From Kalymmatonema hyalinum WJT4-NPBG1 (GTDB taxonomy: Bacteria > Cyanobacteriota > Cyanobacteriia > Cyanobacteriales > Nostocaceae): a DNA stretch of 33,239 nucleotides. A program made the position numbers and the translations under genes. Positions 24,317 through 33,122 of this stretch are shown here, one piece after another. The DNA is taken from assembly GCA_019359075.1 (NCBI GenBank), contig JAHHIB010000095.1, positions 1-33,239 of the forward strand. The letters are read 5' to 3'. Below the pieces are notes generated by a model. The model was not told the origin of the DNA, ran no database searches, and was given only the letters and a program-made list of their open reading frames with translations. Position 1 is the stretch's first letter, and the number at the start of each line of letters is the position of its first letter.

Positions 24317-27061
24317 ATGAGTCAGGAGCCAAATCCCCTTTCCAAAGGAAATATATTGGTAGTTGATGACAACTTACCCAATTTGCGCGTTTTAGTCGAG
24401 ATTTTGTCGCAGGAAGGGTATAAGGTGCGACCAGCACCCAATGGTGAGTTAGCGCTCATGTCTGTTCAGTCAACCTTACCTGACTTGATTTTACTGGACA
24501 TCATGATGCCAGAAATTGATGGTTATGAAGTCTGCTCTAGATTAAAAGCTTCTTCCTTAACTAAAGACATTCCAGTTATTTTTATTAGTGCCCTTAATGA
24601 AGTGTTTGATAAGGTGAAAGCCTTTGCTGTGGGTGGGGTGGACTACATTACCAAACCATTTCAAATGGAAGAGGTTTTGGCTCGTATCGAGAATCAATTA
24701 AGTATCCGCAGACTTTCTAAACAACTTGTTGAGGAAAACGCACGATTGCAACAGGAGATTCGCGTTCGTCAACAGACAGAGTTAAAACTGCGGTTGATGA
24801 CCGAACGCCTGCAACATCTGCTGACTTCGAGTCCAGCAGTCATTTTTAGTGGCAAGCCATGGGGAGATTATCAAATTACTTTTATTAGTAGTAATGTTCA
24901 GGCAATTCTTGGCTACAAAGCACTAGAATTTCTGGAAGATTCTAACTTCTGGTCTACTCACGTCCACCCAGACGATATCAAGCGCCTCGAGGACGAATTG
25001 CCGCAACTGTTCGCTAATGGCTATCACTCCCAGGAATACCGCTTTCTGCATGGTGACGGGACTTATCACTGGCTGTATGAGCAACTAAGATTGGTGAAGG
25101 ATGTTGCTGGTTATCCGATGGAGATTGTCGGTTATTTGGTAGACATCAGCGATCGCAAGCAGGCAGAGTCAGCGTTGCGAGAGAGTGAGGAACGCTTCCG
25201 CACTATGGCAGATACCGCCCCGGTAATGATTTGGATGTCTGGAAAAGACAGGCTCTCTACTTTTTTCAATCAGGCTTGGCTGGACTTCACCGGACGCACC
25301 CTAGAAGAGGAAGTGGGTAACGGCTGGGTTCAAGGAGTGCATCCTGAAGATTTAAATGACTGCCTGAGCACCTACGGGTCAGCCTTCAATGCACGTCAAC
25401 AATTTAACATGGAATACCGTCTGATGCGGGCTGATAAAGAGTACCGCTGGATTATGGTAACAGGTATACCAAGATTTACGCCTCTAGGGAGTTTTGATGG
25501 TTACATTGGCTCCTGTGTAGATATTACTGAACACAGGCTAGCAGAAAAAGCACTGCGACAGGCTCTAGAAGCAGCAGAAGTTGCCAATAACGCCAAAAGT
25601 CAATTTCTGGCTTGTATGAGCCATGAAGTGAGAACGCCACTCAACGTTATCCTAGGCTTTACCCAGGTTATGCAGCGTGATCCTGACCTCTGCGCTAAGC
25701 AGCAGGAATACCTTAGCCTAATTATGCACTCAGGCAAGCATTTGCTCGAATTGATTGATGACATTTTAGAAATGTCCAAAATTGAAGCAGGCAAGATTAC
25801 CTTGAATAAAAGTGGCTTTGACCTGTATCGCCTGCTGGATAATTTGCAAGATATGTTCCAACTCAAAGCCACCTCCAAAGGCTTGGAACTGATCTTTGAA
25901 CGTGCAAAAAACCTTCCCCAATATCTACAAACAGATGAGGGGAAATTGCGTCAGGTACTGATTAACCTGCTGGGCAATGCAGTCAAGTTTACCGAATCAG
26001 GCAGTGTCAAGCTGCGCGTCTGTTTAAGACAAGGTGACAACGAGGAATTCTCTGTTATCTCCCCAATACCCAACGGACAGTTCGATCAACACTCCGAATC
26101 GCCGCATACGCCTGTTGTCGCCAACCCCAAAGCTTCCCATCTCTTTTTTGAAGTCTCCGACACAGGATGTGGTATTCCCCAAGAAGAAATAGACTTGATA
26201 TTTGATGCCTTCACTCAAGGTAAAATAGGTTACGAATCTCAGGCGGGCACTGGTTTAGGATTACCGATTAGCCGCAAATTTGTGCAACTGATGGGGGGAG
26301 AACTCACAGTTAACAGTACGCCAGGTCAAGGAGCAACTTTTGCATTTCATATTCCGCTAGAGCTAGCCCAAACGACTGATACTCAGACTGTACAGCAAAC
26401 TGAGCGTGTGATAGGGTTAGCACCCAACCAAAGACAATATCGCATTCTAGTTGTTGATGATCAGTGGACTCATCGTCTGCTTCTAGTCAAACTCCTCACA
26501 GCAGTTGGTTTCCAGGTGCAGGAAGCCGAAAATGGTGAAGCAGCTATTTCCTTGTGGTCAAGTTGGGAACCTCACCTGATTTTAATGGATATGCAGATGC
26601 CTGTGATGGACGGTCTAGAAGCAACTCAACAAATTAAGTGTCATTTGAAAGGACAGGCAACGGTTATTATTGCCCTGACTGCTTACGCCTTTGAGGCAAA
26701 TCGCGCAATAGTTTTATCCGCAGGTTGCGATGACTTTATTAGTAAACCGTTCCGAGAGGACATCGTGTTTGAAAAGATTGCTCATCACTTGGGAGTGCGT
26801 TATCTTTATGAAGGTCAACAATCAACATCGTTTCAGTCAGAAGATAAGGTTGAGCAATTGACCGCTTCTGCTCTTGCTATCATGCCTGCTGAGTGGCAAA
26901 AGAAGCTACATACGGCAGCAGCAAGCTGTCATGATAAAGAGCTTCTCCAGCTTATTGAGCAAATTCCCGAGGATTATACGACTTTGAAAATAGCCCTAGC
27001 AGATTTAGTTGATAACTTTCGATTGGACTTGATTATGGAGTTAACTCGTATCGGCTCTTAA
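24317..27061 (+). CDS. Hybrid histidine kinase REC-PAS-PAS-HisKA-HATPase-REC
   Basis: A 914-residue soluble protein. An N-terminal receiver (about 10-125) has Asp61 (LLDIMMPEIDG) and Lys113. A coiled coil (130-165) links to two PAS domains (about 165-280 and 290-405) with PAC endings YLVDISDRKQAE and SCVDITEHRLAE. HisKA has His436 (CMSHEVRTPLN), then HATPase with N554, VSDTGCGI and GTGLGLPI. A C-terminal receiver (about 708-825) has Asp758 and Lys810. The tail matches that of the preceding kinase, as does the linker (APNQRQYRI against EPNQPSYRI). Its front receiver could receive phosphate from another kinase, possibly the upstream one, making a phosphorelay. ATG 24317 is two bases after the upstream stop. 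Ligand of the PAS domains not predictable. Confidence 0.93.
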   Translation: MSQEPNPLSKGNILVVDDNLPNLRVLVEILSQEGYKVRPAPNGELALMSVQSTLPDLILLDIMMPEIDGYEVCSRLKASSLTKDIPVIFISALNEVFDKVKAFAVGGVDYITKPFQMEEVLARIENQLSIRRLSKQLVEENARLQQEIRVRQQTELKLRLMTERLQHLLTSSPAVIFSGKPWGDYQITFISSNVQAILGYKALEFLEDSNFWSTHVHPDDIKRLEDELPQLFANGYHSQEYRFLHGDGTYHWLYEQLRLVKDVAGYPMEIVGYLVDISDRKQAESALRESEERFRTMADTAPVMIWMSGKDRLSTFFNQAWLDFTGRTLEEEVGNGWVQGVHPEDLNDCLSTYGSAFNARQQFNMEYRLMRADKEYRWIMVTGIPRFTPLGSFDGYIGSCVDITEHRLAEKALRQALEAAEVANNAKSQFLACMSHEVRTPLNVILGFTQVMQRDPDLCAKQQEYLSLIMHSGKHLLELIDDILEMSKIEAGKITLNKSGFDLYRLLDNLQDMFQLKATSKGLELIFERAKNLPQYLQTDEGKLRQVLINLLGNAVKFTESGSVKLRVCLRQGDNEEFSVISPIPNGQFDQHSESPHTPVVANPKASHLFFEVSDTGCGIPQEEIDLIFDAFTQGKIGYESQAGTGLGLPISRKFVQLMGGELTVNSTPGQGATFAFHIPLELAQTTDTQTVQQTERVIGLAPNQRQYRILVVDDQWTHRLLLVKLLTAVGFQVQEAENGEAAISLWSSWEPHLILMDMQMPVMDGLEATQQIKCHLKGQATVIIALTAYAFEANRAIVLSAGCDDFISKPFREDIVFEKIAHHLGVRYLYEGQQSTSFQSEDKVEQLTASALAIMPAEWQKKLHTAAASCHDKELLQLIEQIPEDYTTLKIALADLVDNFRLDLIMELTRIGS

Positions 27062-27158
27062 TTCTGTACCTATTGTTCTGAATTTTGACGATTTTGTTGG
27101 TTAAAAAATCATTAGATTTAAACTTTTTTTAGATAATAACAGTCTCACATCTAACTTG

Positions 27159-27482
27159 CTACTTTTGACTTTTGACCTTTGATTTTTGACTTTCCCCAAG
27201 GGGTGACCTTGGCAGTTCATAATTAATATCGGAGAAACCTTGGTATTCTGATAAATTTAATGAACTCTCAGAAATGCTTGGCTCGCTACCAAACCATACT
27301 TCATCTAGTTCGGTTTCAGTAAATATATAGCCAAGACTAGCAGCAAAATTAACTATTTTAGTTTTATCCCAATTCCAGATACCGAATAAGCCTCGCATAC
27401 AGCACTTATTATAGTACTGCTCATAAATTGCTTGATCTGACGTCAAAACCTCATAAAAATCATTTACCTGCTGTAGTGACAT
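27159..27482 (-). CDS. Nif11-like leader-type small protein
   Basis: A 107-residue protein. The first 60 residues resemble the Nif11 family, leader-like domains found on many RiPP precursors and as free small proteins: SLQQVNDFYEVLTSDQAIYEQY, then KTKIVNFAASLGYIFTETELDEVW, with the GYxFTxxEL hallmark at 51-59. After it comes an acidic and polar stretch (about 65-95) without a double-Gly cleavage motif, with no cysteine or Ser/Thr-rich core peptide that I can recognise. The last 11 residues KSQKSKVKSQK are encoded by short tandem repeats at 27161-27194, so the natural end may have been replaced. It lies between two hybrid kinases on one side and an FHA-kinase on the other. No modification enzymes are in the window. 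Whether it is a precursor peptide or an independent regulator is open. Confidence 0.6.
   Translation of the reverse strand: MSLQQVNDFYEVLTSDQAIYEQYYNKCCMRGLFGIWNWDKTKIVNFAASLGYIFTETELDEVWFGSEPSISESSLNLSEYQGFSDINYELPRSPLGESQKSKVKSQK
27161..27194. repeat. Short tandem repeat (TGACTTT-type) inside the Nif11-like gene end
   Basis: ACTTTTGACTTTTGACC and the following TTTGATTTTTGACTTT are imperfect 7-8 bp units. Such short tandemly repeated repetitive sequences are common between genes in heterocyst-forming cyanobacteria. Here they encode the last residues and end next to the TAG stop at 27159. Confidence 0.7.
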
Positions 27483-27701
27483 AGATTAGCCTCCCTAATT
27501 ATTGTGGTTTTTTTGCGGATAATAAAAGTTACATTGACTAACCAAGCGATTCCGGTTTCTATAATTGATATTCAACAGTTATTAGTCGTCACAAGGATAA
27601 AATCGGAAGATGTTCATAAAAATCTATTGTTTCTTCAGATTCTACTTTTCACATCTATCAAATGGTCATTTTAAGTATGAACTGAAGGCAAAAATATGAA
27701 A

Positions 27702-27738
27702 GATGAAGGATAAAATTTTTCATCTTTTATCCTTCATC
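27702..27738 (-). terminator. Terminator of the FHA kinase gene
   Basis: GATGAAGGATAAAA (27702-27715) pairs perfectly with TTTTATCCTTCATC (27725-27738), a 14-bp stem with a 9-base loop that overlaps the stop codon (27734-27736). A weak T-rich stretch follows on the minus strand. The gap 27483-27733 otherwise shows no gene. Confidence 0.65.
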
Positions 27739-29458
27739 CTTTTTTGGTGACTTTTGATGCAGTACAAGGCTGTACTTCATCCCTAAATAGCCAACCGTGA
27801 GTTCCATCAGGCAGTTTAACTTCTACAAAGTCACCTCGCACTTGAACAAATAAGACCATGACGCCCAAATTCAGTTGTTTCAAAGCGCCAACCTCTGTTT
27901 GAGGTTCAGGACGTAATTTAGCCGAGAATCTGCCGCCAGGTGGAGAAATGACACGACATAGTTGTGGTTGCTGTGAGATGAAATTCTGTTGTGCATGACT
28001 TCCACCTGTATGATTAGGATTCAAAAAGGTAAAGCCACCAATTGCACTCACACAAGCTACCACACTCGCTCCAAGTAATTTTGGTACTTTAATTGGTGAA
28101 GGTGATACTACTGACTGAGTACTTAACAAAACTTCTAATGAATTTTCCTCAGACTTCCTAACTTTTGGTATCCGTGTAGTTTTATTAATAGCTTGTTGGC
28201 GTGAAATTGGAACAATAGAGTATTCTAGGGGTACGTATCCACCAGGATATTCATTGCAAACAATGGCACTCACTTTAAAATTTTGTTGCCCCAAGCGTAT
28301 ACTGCTGCCAACAGAAAGTGGCATTTCACCAGCTAGAAGCAACTGTCCGTCAACAATAGGAGGGTTCCTCTGGCGCAGATTCCGCAAATAAAATGTCTGC
28401 TTTTGCTGATGAAAGAAGATTTCAATATGTAAAGCTGACACTGTTGGATCTGGTAAAACAATATCGCACACTTGCGGGTCACGACCAATGCGGACTCCTC
28501 TACTAGGATTTTTACTTTGTTGCTTCTCAAGAATTTTGCGATTTTTGAGCTGTCCGTTTTCCTCCCACTCTAAAGAGAGTTCATGAAGGATATTTGTAGT
28601 ACCAGAAGCTTCAGGTGTCAGTAATTCATTCCGTTTTGCCGCCAATTCTCGTAGCGCTTGCAACACCTCAGCCACTGTCTGATAACGGTCTTTGAAGTGA
28701 TAGCGCGTCATCTTAGCCAGAACAGCAGCTAACCCCGGGCTAACAGTCGTGAGATATTGCCACAGTATTTCTCCTGTATCCTGCTCATCCTGAAGTTCGC
28801 TAGGATACACCCCCGTCAGCGCCTGAACACCTATCATCCCCAACGCATAAATATCGCTACAGGGACGTGGTAAACGTCTAATTTGTTCGGAGGGCATATA
28901 TCCGCGAGTTCCGATGATCAGAGTGATGTTGTTTCGTCCCGTCCCAACCGCTGTTTGGCTTCGCAGTTGCTTAATCGCTCCAAAGTCTATCAGAACTAAT
29001 TTGTTGTCTAAAGTACGTCTAATGATATTGTCAGGTTTGATATCGCGGTGAATCACCCCGTGACTGTGGACAAATTCTAAAATACCTAGTACCTCAATGA
29101 GCATTTCTATAATATGGCGTTCCGTCCATCTTTTGCCTGGAGGAAGTTCCATACTCAGGGTATGCCCGCTGATAAATTCTTGCACCAAGTAAAATTCTTG
29201 GTTCTCTTCAAAATAAGCTAAAAGCCTGGGTATTTGGTCATGGTTGCCCAACTGTTGCAAAGTTTCAGCTTCTTTTTGAAAAAGCCTTCTGGCAGCTTCT
29301 AAAATGTCAGGGTCGGTACTAGAAGTTTTGAGATGTTTGAGGACGCATTTAGGGTTTCCAGGGAGGTGAATGTCCTCTGCAATGTAAGTTTGCCCAAAGC
29401 CCCCCTCACCTAATACTTCAAGGACTTTGTAATGTCCTGCTAGTAGCTGACCTATCAT
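27734..29458 (-). CDS. Ser/Thr protein kinase with FHA and SH3-like domains
   Basis: A 574-residue protein. The kinase domain (about 1-270) has the glycine loop GEGGFGQTY, catalytic Lys41, HRDIKPDN with Asp139, and IDFG (157-160). It is followed by an FHA domain (about 305-395) with the phospho-threonine pocket GRDP and SALH (341-344). A hydrophobic segment LLGASVVACVSAIGGFTFL (461-479) is a single membrane anchor. A C-terminal SH3b-like domain (about 500-565, CRVISPPGGRFSAKLRP...) would lie outside the membrane, where SH3b domains often bind peptidoglycan. So it can link an external or wall signal to phosphorylation and to phospho-peptide binding. ATG 29458 has no clear Shine-Dalgarno. It is on the strand of the Nif11-like gene and upstream of it, with a terminator in between. 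Confidence 0.9.
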   Translation of the reverse strand: MIGQLLAGHYKVLEVLGEGGFGQTYIAEDIHLPGNPKCVLKHLKTSSTDPDILEAARRLFQKEAETLQQLGNHDQIPRLLAYFEENQEFYLVQEFISGHTLSMELPPGKRWTERHIIEMLIEVLGILEFVHSHGVIHRDIKPDNIIRRTLDNKLVLIDFGAIKQLRSQTAVGTGRNNITLIIGTRGYMPSEQIRRLPRPCSDIYALGMIGVQALTGVYPSELQDEQDTGEILWQYLTTVSPGLAAVLAKMTRYHFKDRYQTVAEVLQALRELAAKRNELLTPEASGTTNILHELSLEWEENGQLKNRKILEKQQSKNPSRGVRIGRDPQVCDIVLPDPTVSALHIEIFFHQQKQTFYLRNLRQRNPPIVDGQLLLAGEMPLSVGSSIRLGQQNFKVSAIVCNEYPGGYVPLEYSIVPISRQQAINKTTRIPKVRKSEENSLEVLLSTQSVVSPSPIKVPKLLGASVVACVSAIGGFTFLNPNHTGGSHAQQNFISQQPQLCRVISPPGGRFSAKLRPEPQTEVGALKQLNLGVMVLFVQVRGDFVEVKLPDGTHGWLFRDEVQPCTASKVTKKG

Positions 29459-30222
29459 GGTGTAACGGTGATTTTAAAAAATAACTACAATGTTTCCTCA
29501 TCTATCTAGCCAAAGAAAAGATGAAAATAAGGATTAAGTATAAGGAATTTAGACGCATCCAAGGCATCGAAAAACTTCATACTTTTTTTTAGACTTCCCA
29601 ATTCTCCTAAGATTTTGTGTTAATAAGCAGGGTATTGCAAGGGCGATTAATCCTATTATATTTCTCACAGCACCCTGAATCAAAAGCTTTGTGATGTTCA
29701 TGATGTAAAGATAAATAAAACGCTCCTGGTACATCAATGAATAACAAATTCAATAAACTAATGTTGCCAGTTTGGCACATTGTTCAAAATAAATATCAAG
29801 TTCTCTAAACTATGTTTACTTACTTGTTTTGTCAATTTTATAGCAATTTTAATTTAATACATAGGTTATGCTTAGGATCACCCAAAAAGTATTCAGTAAA
29901 TAAAATGTTAAAATATCAAAATATAAGTAGTTTTGTTTAATATTCAAACAATAATAACTACTAAAAAATATAAATATCCAACCATTTTAATATACTCATA
30001 CAATTTTGAAACGAATGTTGAAAAGTCAACAAAAGCCGGAAAAACATAATTCCATATGATTGCCTTACAGTCCCACAGGATTGATATTTAGGGACTTGCA
30101 AATAAAAAAAATATCCAACTTTTTCTTCTGGGATGGAATTGGGGAGGGTTCTATAAACTGGGCAGGCTAGAAGCCCACCCCACTCTCATTGGATAATTTA
30201 TTTGTTGGAATACCCTATTCGA
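29459..30222. other. AT-rich 760-bp region
   Basis: No gene can be supported. A minus frame from ATG 29701 to 29549 gives a 50-residue hydrophobic product (NIIGLIALAIPCLL) but has little else to support it. The part 30085-30182 looks like a dispersed repeat: AGGGACTTGCAAAT, then an A-rich tract and GGGCAGGCTAGAAGCCCACCCC. The promoters of the kinase must be at its left end. Confidence 0.4.
30085..30182. repeat. Dispersed repeat with GGGCAGGCTAGAAGCCC stem
   Basis: It starts near AGGGACTTGC, has an A-rich middle, and ends with GGGCAGGCTAGAAGCCCACCCC, which forms a GGGC/GCCC stem. A composite of this type is familiar as a multicopy intergenic repeat in cyanobacteria. It lies just after the amidase stop (minus strand). 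Confidence 0.4.
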
Positions 30223-31617
30223 TTATTCTAAAGCAGGACGATGCTGTATCCAAGGTTTTGCGGCTTCTAGTTGGGCTGCTAAACTAATGAGAGTGGTTTC
30301 TGCTGCGGGGCGTCCCACCAACTGTACACTTATTGGTAAACCTAGCTCGTCAAAACCTACAGGAACAGCGATCGCTGGTTGTCCAGTCGCATTCGCTGCG
30401 GGACATGGGGAAATCCAACGAATAATATTTTGGAATGTCTCTTCTGGGCTCAAGTTTGCCCATTCTCCCACGCGGATAGGTGAATGTAGGTAAACTGGTA
30501 ACACCAGAACATCCACAGTGTCGAAAAATGCGACGATTTGTCGCGCCACCACCTGCATTTGGTAAACTGCTTGCAGGTACTGACCCGCAGAACCGGTTCT
30601 AGCTAACAGCCAGCGATTCAGTGGCTGTAAAATCTCAGCAGGAATACCCGACGAAGCTACGCTTGTTTGCCAAACAACTTGAAATGGTTCAACTAACCCA
30701 CTAAAATCTATGCTTTTGGGTTCAACTGTGTGACCAAGTTCTTGCAATAATTGGACTGTTTGTAGAACGCCTTGCTGACAGTTTGCATCGGCTTCCCCTA
30801 AAGGAGGAATACTCGTAGTGTAGGCAATTCGTAAATTACCGGGTTTTTGCTGGGTAGCAGCAAGAAAGGATGGTTCGGGATCGCTTAACCAATATGGATC
30901 ACCCGTGACGTATCCAGACATCGCATCTAAAAGAGCAGCCGCATCAGCAACAGTACGCGCTATCGGACCATTTATTGCAATACCACTGAGGCGATCGCCT
31001 ACTGGCGCATGAGTCACCCGTCCTCTTGATGGCTTAATTCCCACTAAACCACAACAAGCTGCAGGTCCACGAATCGAACCACCACCATCCGAACCTTGGG
31101 CGATCGCGCATAATCCTGCTGCTACAGCTGCGGCTGCACCACCACTCGAACCACCAGGGGTGTATTCCAAATTCCAGGGATTTCTAGCAGGGGGAAATCC
31201 CGTAGGTTCTGTGTAAGGAGTTGAACCGAGTTCTGAAGTTGCTGTTTTACCCAGAAGAATAAACCCAGCTTGCTTAATTCTCGTTACTACCCCATCATCA
31301 TAATTAGAAACATTATTCAGTAAGGCAGGATTTCCGTAGGTACAAGGGGCACCTGCAACAGGGTTGAGGTCTTTAATAGAAATTGGCACTCCAAAAAACG
31401 GTGGTAGTTCTGATGCATTAGGGAGCATTTCCGTTTTTGCTTTGGCATCTGCGATCGCTTGCTCTGCCGTCACTGTAAAATAACTTCCCAATTGGGGATT
31501 CAACCTAGAGATGCGTTCTAAATAGACTTCCACCAATTCCGAAGGCGACACTTCTCGACGACGGATTAACTGTGCCTGTTCTAGTGCTGGGGTAAAAGCT
31601 AAATCTACTTTATTCAT
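30223..31617 (-). CDS. Amidase signature family hydrolase
   Basis: A 464-residue soluble enzyme of the amidase signature family, which hydrolyses carboxamides. The Ser-cisSer-Lys triad is visible: Lys82 in ISIKDLN, cis-Ser157 in the GGSSGG motif (155-160), and nucleophile Ser181 in GSDGGGSIRGPA. Length and order are full. It lacks marks that would make it GatA, and no gatB or gatC is nearby, so a general amidase is the safer call. Substrate unknown. ATG 31617 has AAGAGG upstream, which directly follows a terminator-like hairpin. No signal peptide. Confidence 0.88.
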   Translation of the reverse strand: MNKVDLAFTPALEQAQLIRRREVSPSELVEVYLERISRLNPQLGSYFTVTAEQAIADAKAKTEMLPNASELPPFFGVPISIKDLNPVAGAPCTYGNPALLNNVSNYDDGVVTRIKQAGFILLGKTATSELGSTPYTEPTGFPPARNPWNLEYTPGGSSGGAAAAVAAGLCAIAQGSDGGGSIRGPAACCGLVGIKPSRGRVTHAPVGDRLSGIAINGPIARTVADAAALLDAMSGYVTGDPYWLSDPEPSFLAATQQKPGNLRIAYTTSIPPLGEADANCQQGVLQTVQLLQELGHTVEPKSIDFSGLVEPFQVVWQTSVASSGIPAEILQPLNRWLLARTGSAGQYLQAVYQMQVVARQIVAFFDTVDVLVLPVYLHSPIRVGEWANLSPEETFQNIIRWISPCPAANATGQPAIAVPVGFDELGLPISVQLVGRPAAETTLISLAAQLEAAKPWIQHRPALE

Positions 31618-31634
31618 TGAAACAATAACCTCTT

Positions 31635-31660
31635 AAACAAAAACCCCCTGCTCTTGGGGG
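31635..31660 (-). terminator. Terminator-like hairpin in the amidase leader
   Basis: On the minus strand CCCCC-AAGAGCA-GGGGG is followed by TTTTTGTTT, then directly by the amidase Shine-Dalgarno AAGAGG and ATG 31617. The stem and T-run fit an intrinsic terminator. It may end the upstream transcript (31969 gene, 310 bases away) or act as an attenuator of the amidase. I saw no anti-terminator or ligand fold. Confidence 0.6.
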
Positions 31661-31705
31661 ATTGGATTTTATTTCACACTCTCAACAAGGTTACACTTTT
31701 TACAA

Positions 31706-31897
31706 TTGTTAACCTTAAGAGAATTTTGTAGATCCAGGGTTATATTACCACCTCGTAAACAGCCTAATTTCTTTATCGACTCTCCAACCAGCAGTTATCC
31801 GAGTGGTTATGAGATTGCGAATTTGGGACCTATAGAAAAAATTTTATCAGCAACTCAACTTGTAGTTGAGCAAAAAACTCTAGCTGAATTGTTCTAA
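31706..31897 (+). CDS. Possible small ORF, low support
   Basis: A 63-codon frame opening at TTG 31706 between two minus-strand genes. The translation is soluble and ordinary in composition (RVILPPRKQPNFFIDSP, ANLGPIEKILSATQLVVEQ), but no ATG or Shine-Dalgarno is visible and I do not recognise a family. It may be a chance frame. Confidence 0.25.
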   Translation: MLTLREFCRSRVILPPRKQPNFFIDSPTSSYPSGYEIANLGPIEKILSATQLVVEQKTLAELF

Positions 31898-31968
31898 TAA
31901 GCTGAACTGCAAAAATAGGAAACACCACTGTGACAGCAAATCAATCGGCTATAAATGTTCGCTATAAG

Positions 31969-32586
31969 CTAATTTCTTTGCAATATATCGATGTCAATTG
32001 TGATTGCTGTACCTTTGATTTGTCCACTTGTAAGAGGATAGTATGAGACAAATCCACGGCTTGGACTGTCGAAAAGATACCCACGACGCAAGGCTGGAAC
32101 TTTGCCTTGCTTGACCAGGGACATGAAGGCTTCAAGATATCTGCGTATACTTTGACGATTCCCCTGAGTTCCATTTGTATGATTCTTAATAAGCATCATG
32201 AACAAGTCCAAGCTGCGGTTATCTTGTCCGTCAATTAGACTACCGTTTTCTAGGAAAGAACTTGCTACGATTTTTCCATTAATTTGTTGCACTTTGAACA
32301 GAGTATAATAGCGCGATTCTTTTTTAGGATCGTTCACATAACAAACCCAGGAACCGTCGGGATTCTGTATAAAACCTTGTTGCGCAAGGTAGGAAAAGGG
32401 AGAATTGGTTGGCTGATTTTGTGGAGTCGGCAATAAATCCGTCACTGGATCGAAAGAGCAAATCCTCAGCGGCATTCTTTGTTTAGGAGCAGTTGTAACT
32501 TCCTCTGCTACTGCCATAAAAGAAACGGCAGCAAACGCAGACGCAGAGACAGCGAATGCGCTAAGCAAACGTATAATGATATTCAT
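31969..32586 (-). CDS. Secreted protein of unknown function
   Basis: A 205-residue protein with a Sec signal peptide, NIIIRLLSAFAVSASAFAAV, and a cleavage site near AVAEEV (about residue 27). The mature part has two separated cysteines (CSFDP and WVCYVND), which could form a disulphide in the periplasm, then GSWVCYVNDPKKESRYYTLFKVQQ, RRYLEAFMSLVKQGK and an SRGFVSYYPLTSGQ end. It looks like a conserved cyanobacterial exported protein, family not recognised. ATG 32586 is reasonable. No strong Shine-Dalgarno. Its nearest downstream gene is the amidase, 350 bases away, separated by a terminator-like hairpin. Confidence 0.7.
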   Translation of the reverse strand: MNIIIRLLSAFAVSASAFAAVSFMAVAEEVTTAPKQRMPLRICSFDPVTDLLPTPQNQPTNSPFSYLAQQGFIQNPDGSWVCYVNDPKKESRYYTLFKVQQINGKIVASSFLENGSLIDGQDNRSLDLFMMLIKNHTNGTQGNRQSIRRYLEAFMSLVKQGKVPALRRGYLFDSPSRGFVSYYPLTSGQIKGTAITIDIDILQRN

Positions 32587-32810
32587 GTTTTGCGTTTATA
32601 AGTGATTAGTGAGACACCTTTTCGTAGTGGTAAAGTGTCGGGGTTTAGTTCTTAATAATTATCTTCAATAACCTGATAATATTTCCGGACAAAAACTCCT
32701 GAAACATATTTAATCTGTCTCGTTTCAGCTTTAGTATATGTCCATACAATTTTCGATAAAAGAACTAGTAAAAACTTATATTAGTCTGAATTAAATTTGA
32801 CTAGACCCGA
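32587..32810. promoter_or_regulatory. AT-rich region upstream of the secreted protein gene
   Basis: No gene. It probably holds the minus-strand promoter of the secreted protein gene, but no boxes can be assigned with confidence. Confidence 0.25.
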
Positions 32811-33080
32811 ATGTTTTTTGTTTTTTCATTCAAGTCTTTTTCTATACTAATCTATACTTTTTATTTATTAAAATATTATTTATTATGTTTAGAAATAGAG
32901 GAATTTAATCTAGGGGTTAGTGTGGCACAATTGAGACTAATCACGAGCGTCGTCAGAAATATTTTGTGCAATTTGCTAGTATCCAAAAACGTCCCCAAAC
33001 CAACTTCGGCGCTGGCATTATTGGCAATTAGTGCCGAACAACACAAACCTATAGGGACAAGGGCGACGAGAATGGCTTAA
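32811..33080 (+). pseudogene. Possible tail of a TnpB-type transposon gene
   Basis: An 89-codon frame. The first part (32811-32900) is AT-rich and Phe/Ile/Leu-rich, not protein-like. The end, from about 32920, turns to normal composition and finishes EQHKPIGTRATRMA, which resembles C-terminal tails of cyanobacterial TnpB proteins. A strong hairpin follows 14 bases after the stop, as in IS200/IS605-type elements. No TnpB catalytic motif is present, so this would be a decayed 3' piece. Identity is by analogy only. Confidence 0.35.
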
Positions 33081-33093
33081 CGAATCGCGGAAG

Positions 33094-33122
33094 TCCCCAC
33101 CCTACTTCGTAGAGGGTGGGGA
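33094..33122 (+). mobile_element. Putative IS200/IS605-type right-end hairpin
   Basis: TCCCCACCCT (33094-33103) pairs perfectly with AGGGTGGGGA (33113-33122). The loop can add CTAC/GTAG around TTC. It follows the possible TnpB tail and GCGGAAG, as do terminal hairpins of cyanobacterial tnpB elements. Sequence beyond it to 33239 has further complementary blocks. Confidence 0.45.

Noticed and set aside
27483-27733. Possible RiPP modification gene next to the Nif11-like gene
   Set aside because: The gap is too short and has no open frame; no RiPP enzyme is found anywhere in the window.
30223-31617. GatA subunit of the tRNA amidotransferase
   Set aside because: Amidase motifs are general for the family, and no gatB or gatC is nearby; a generic amidase is the safer call.
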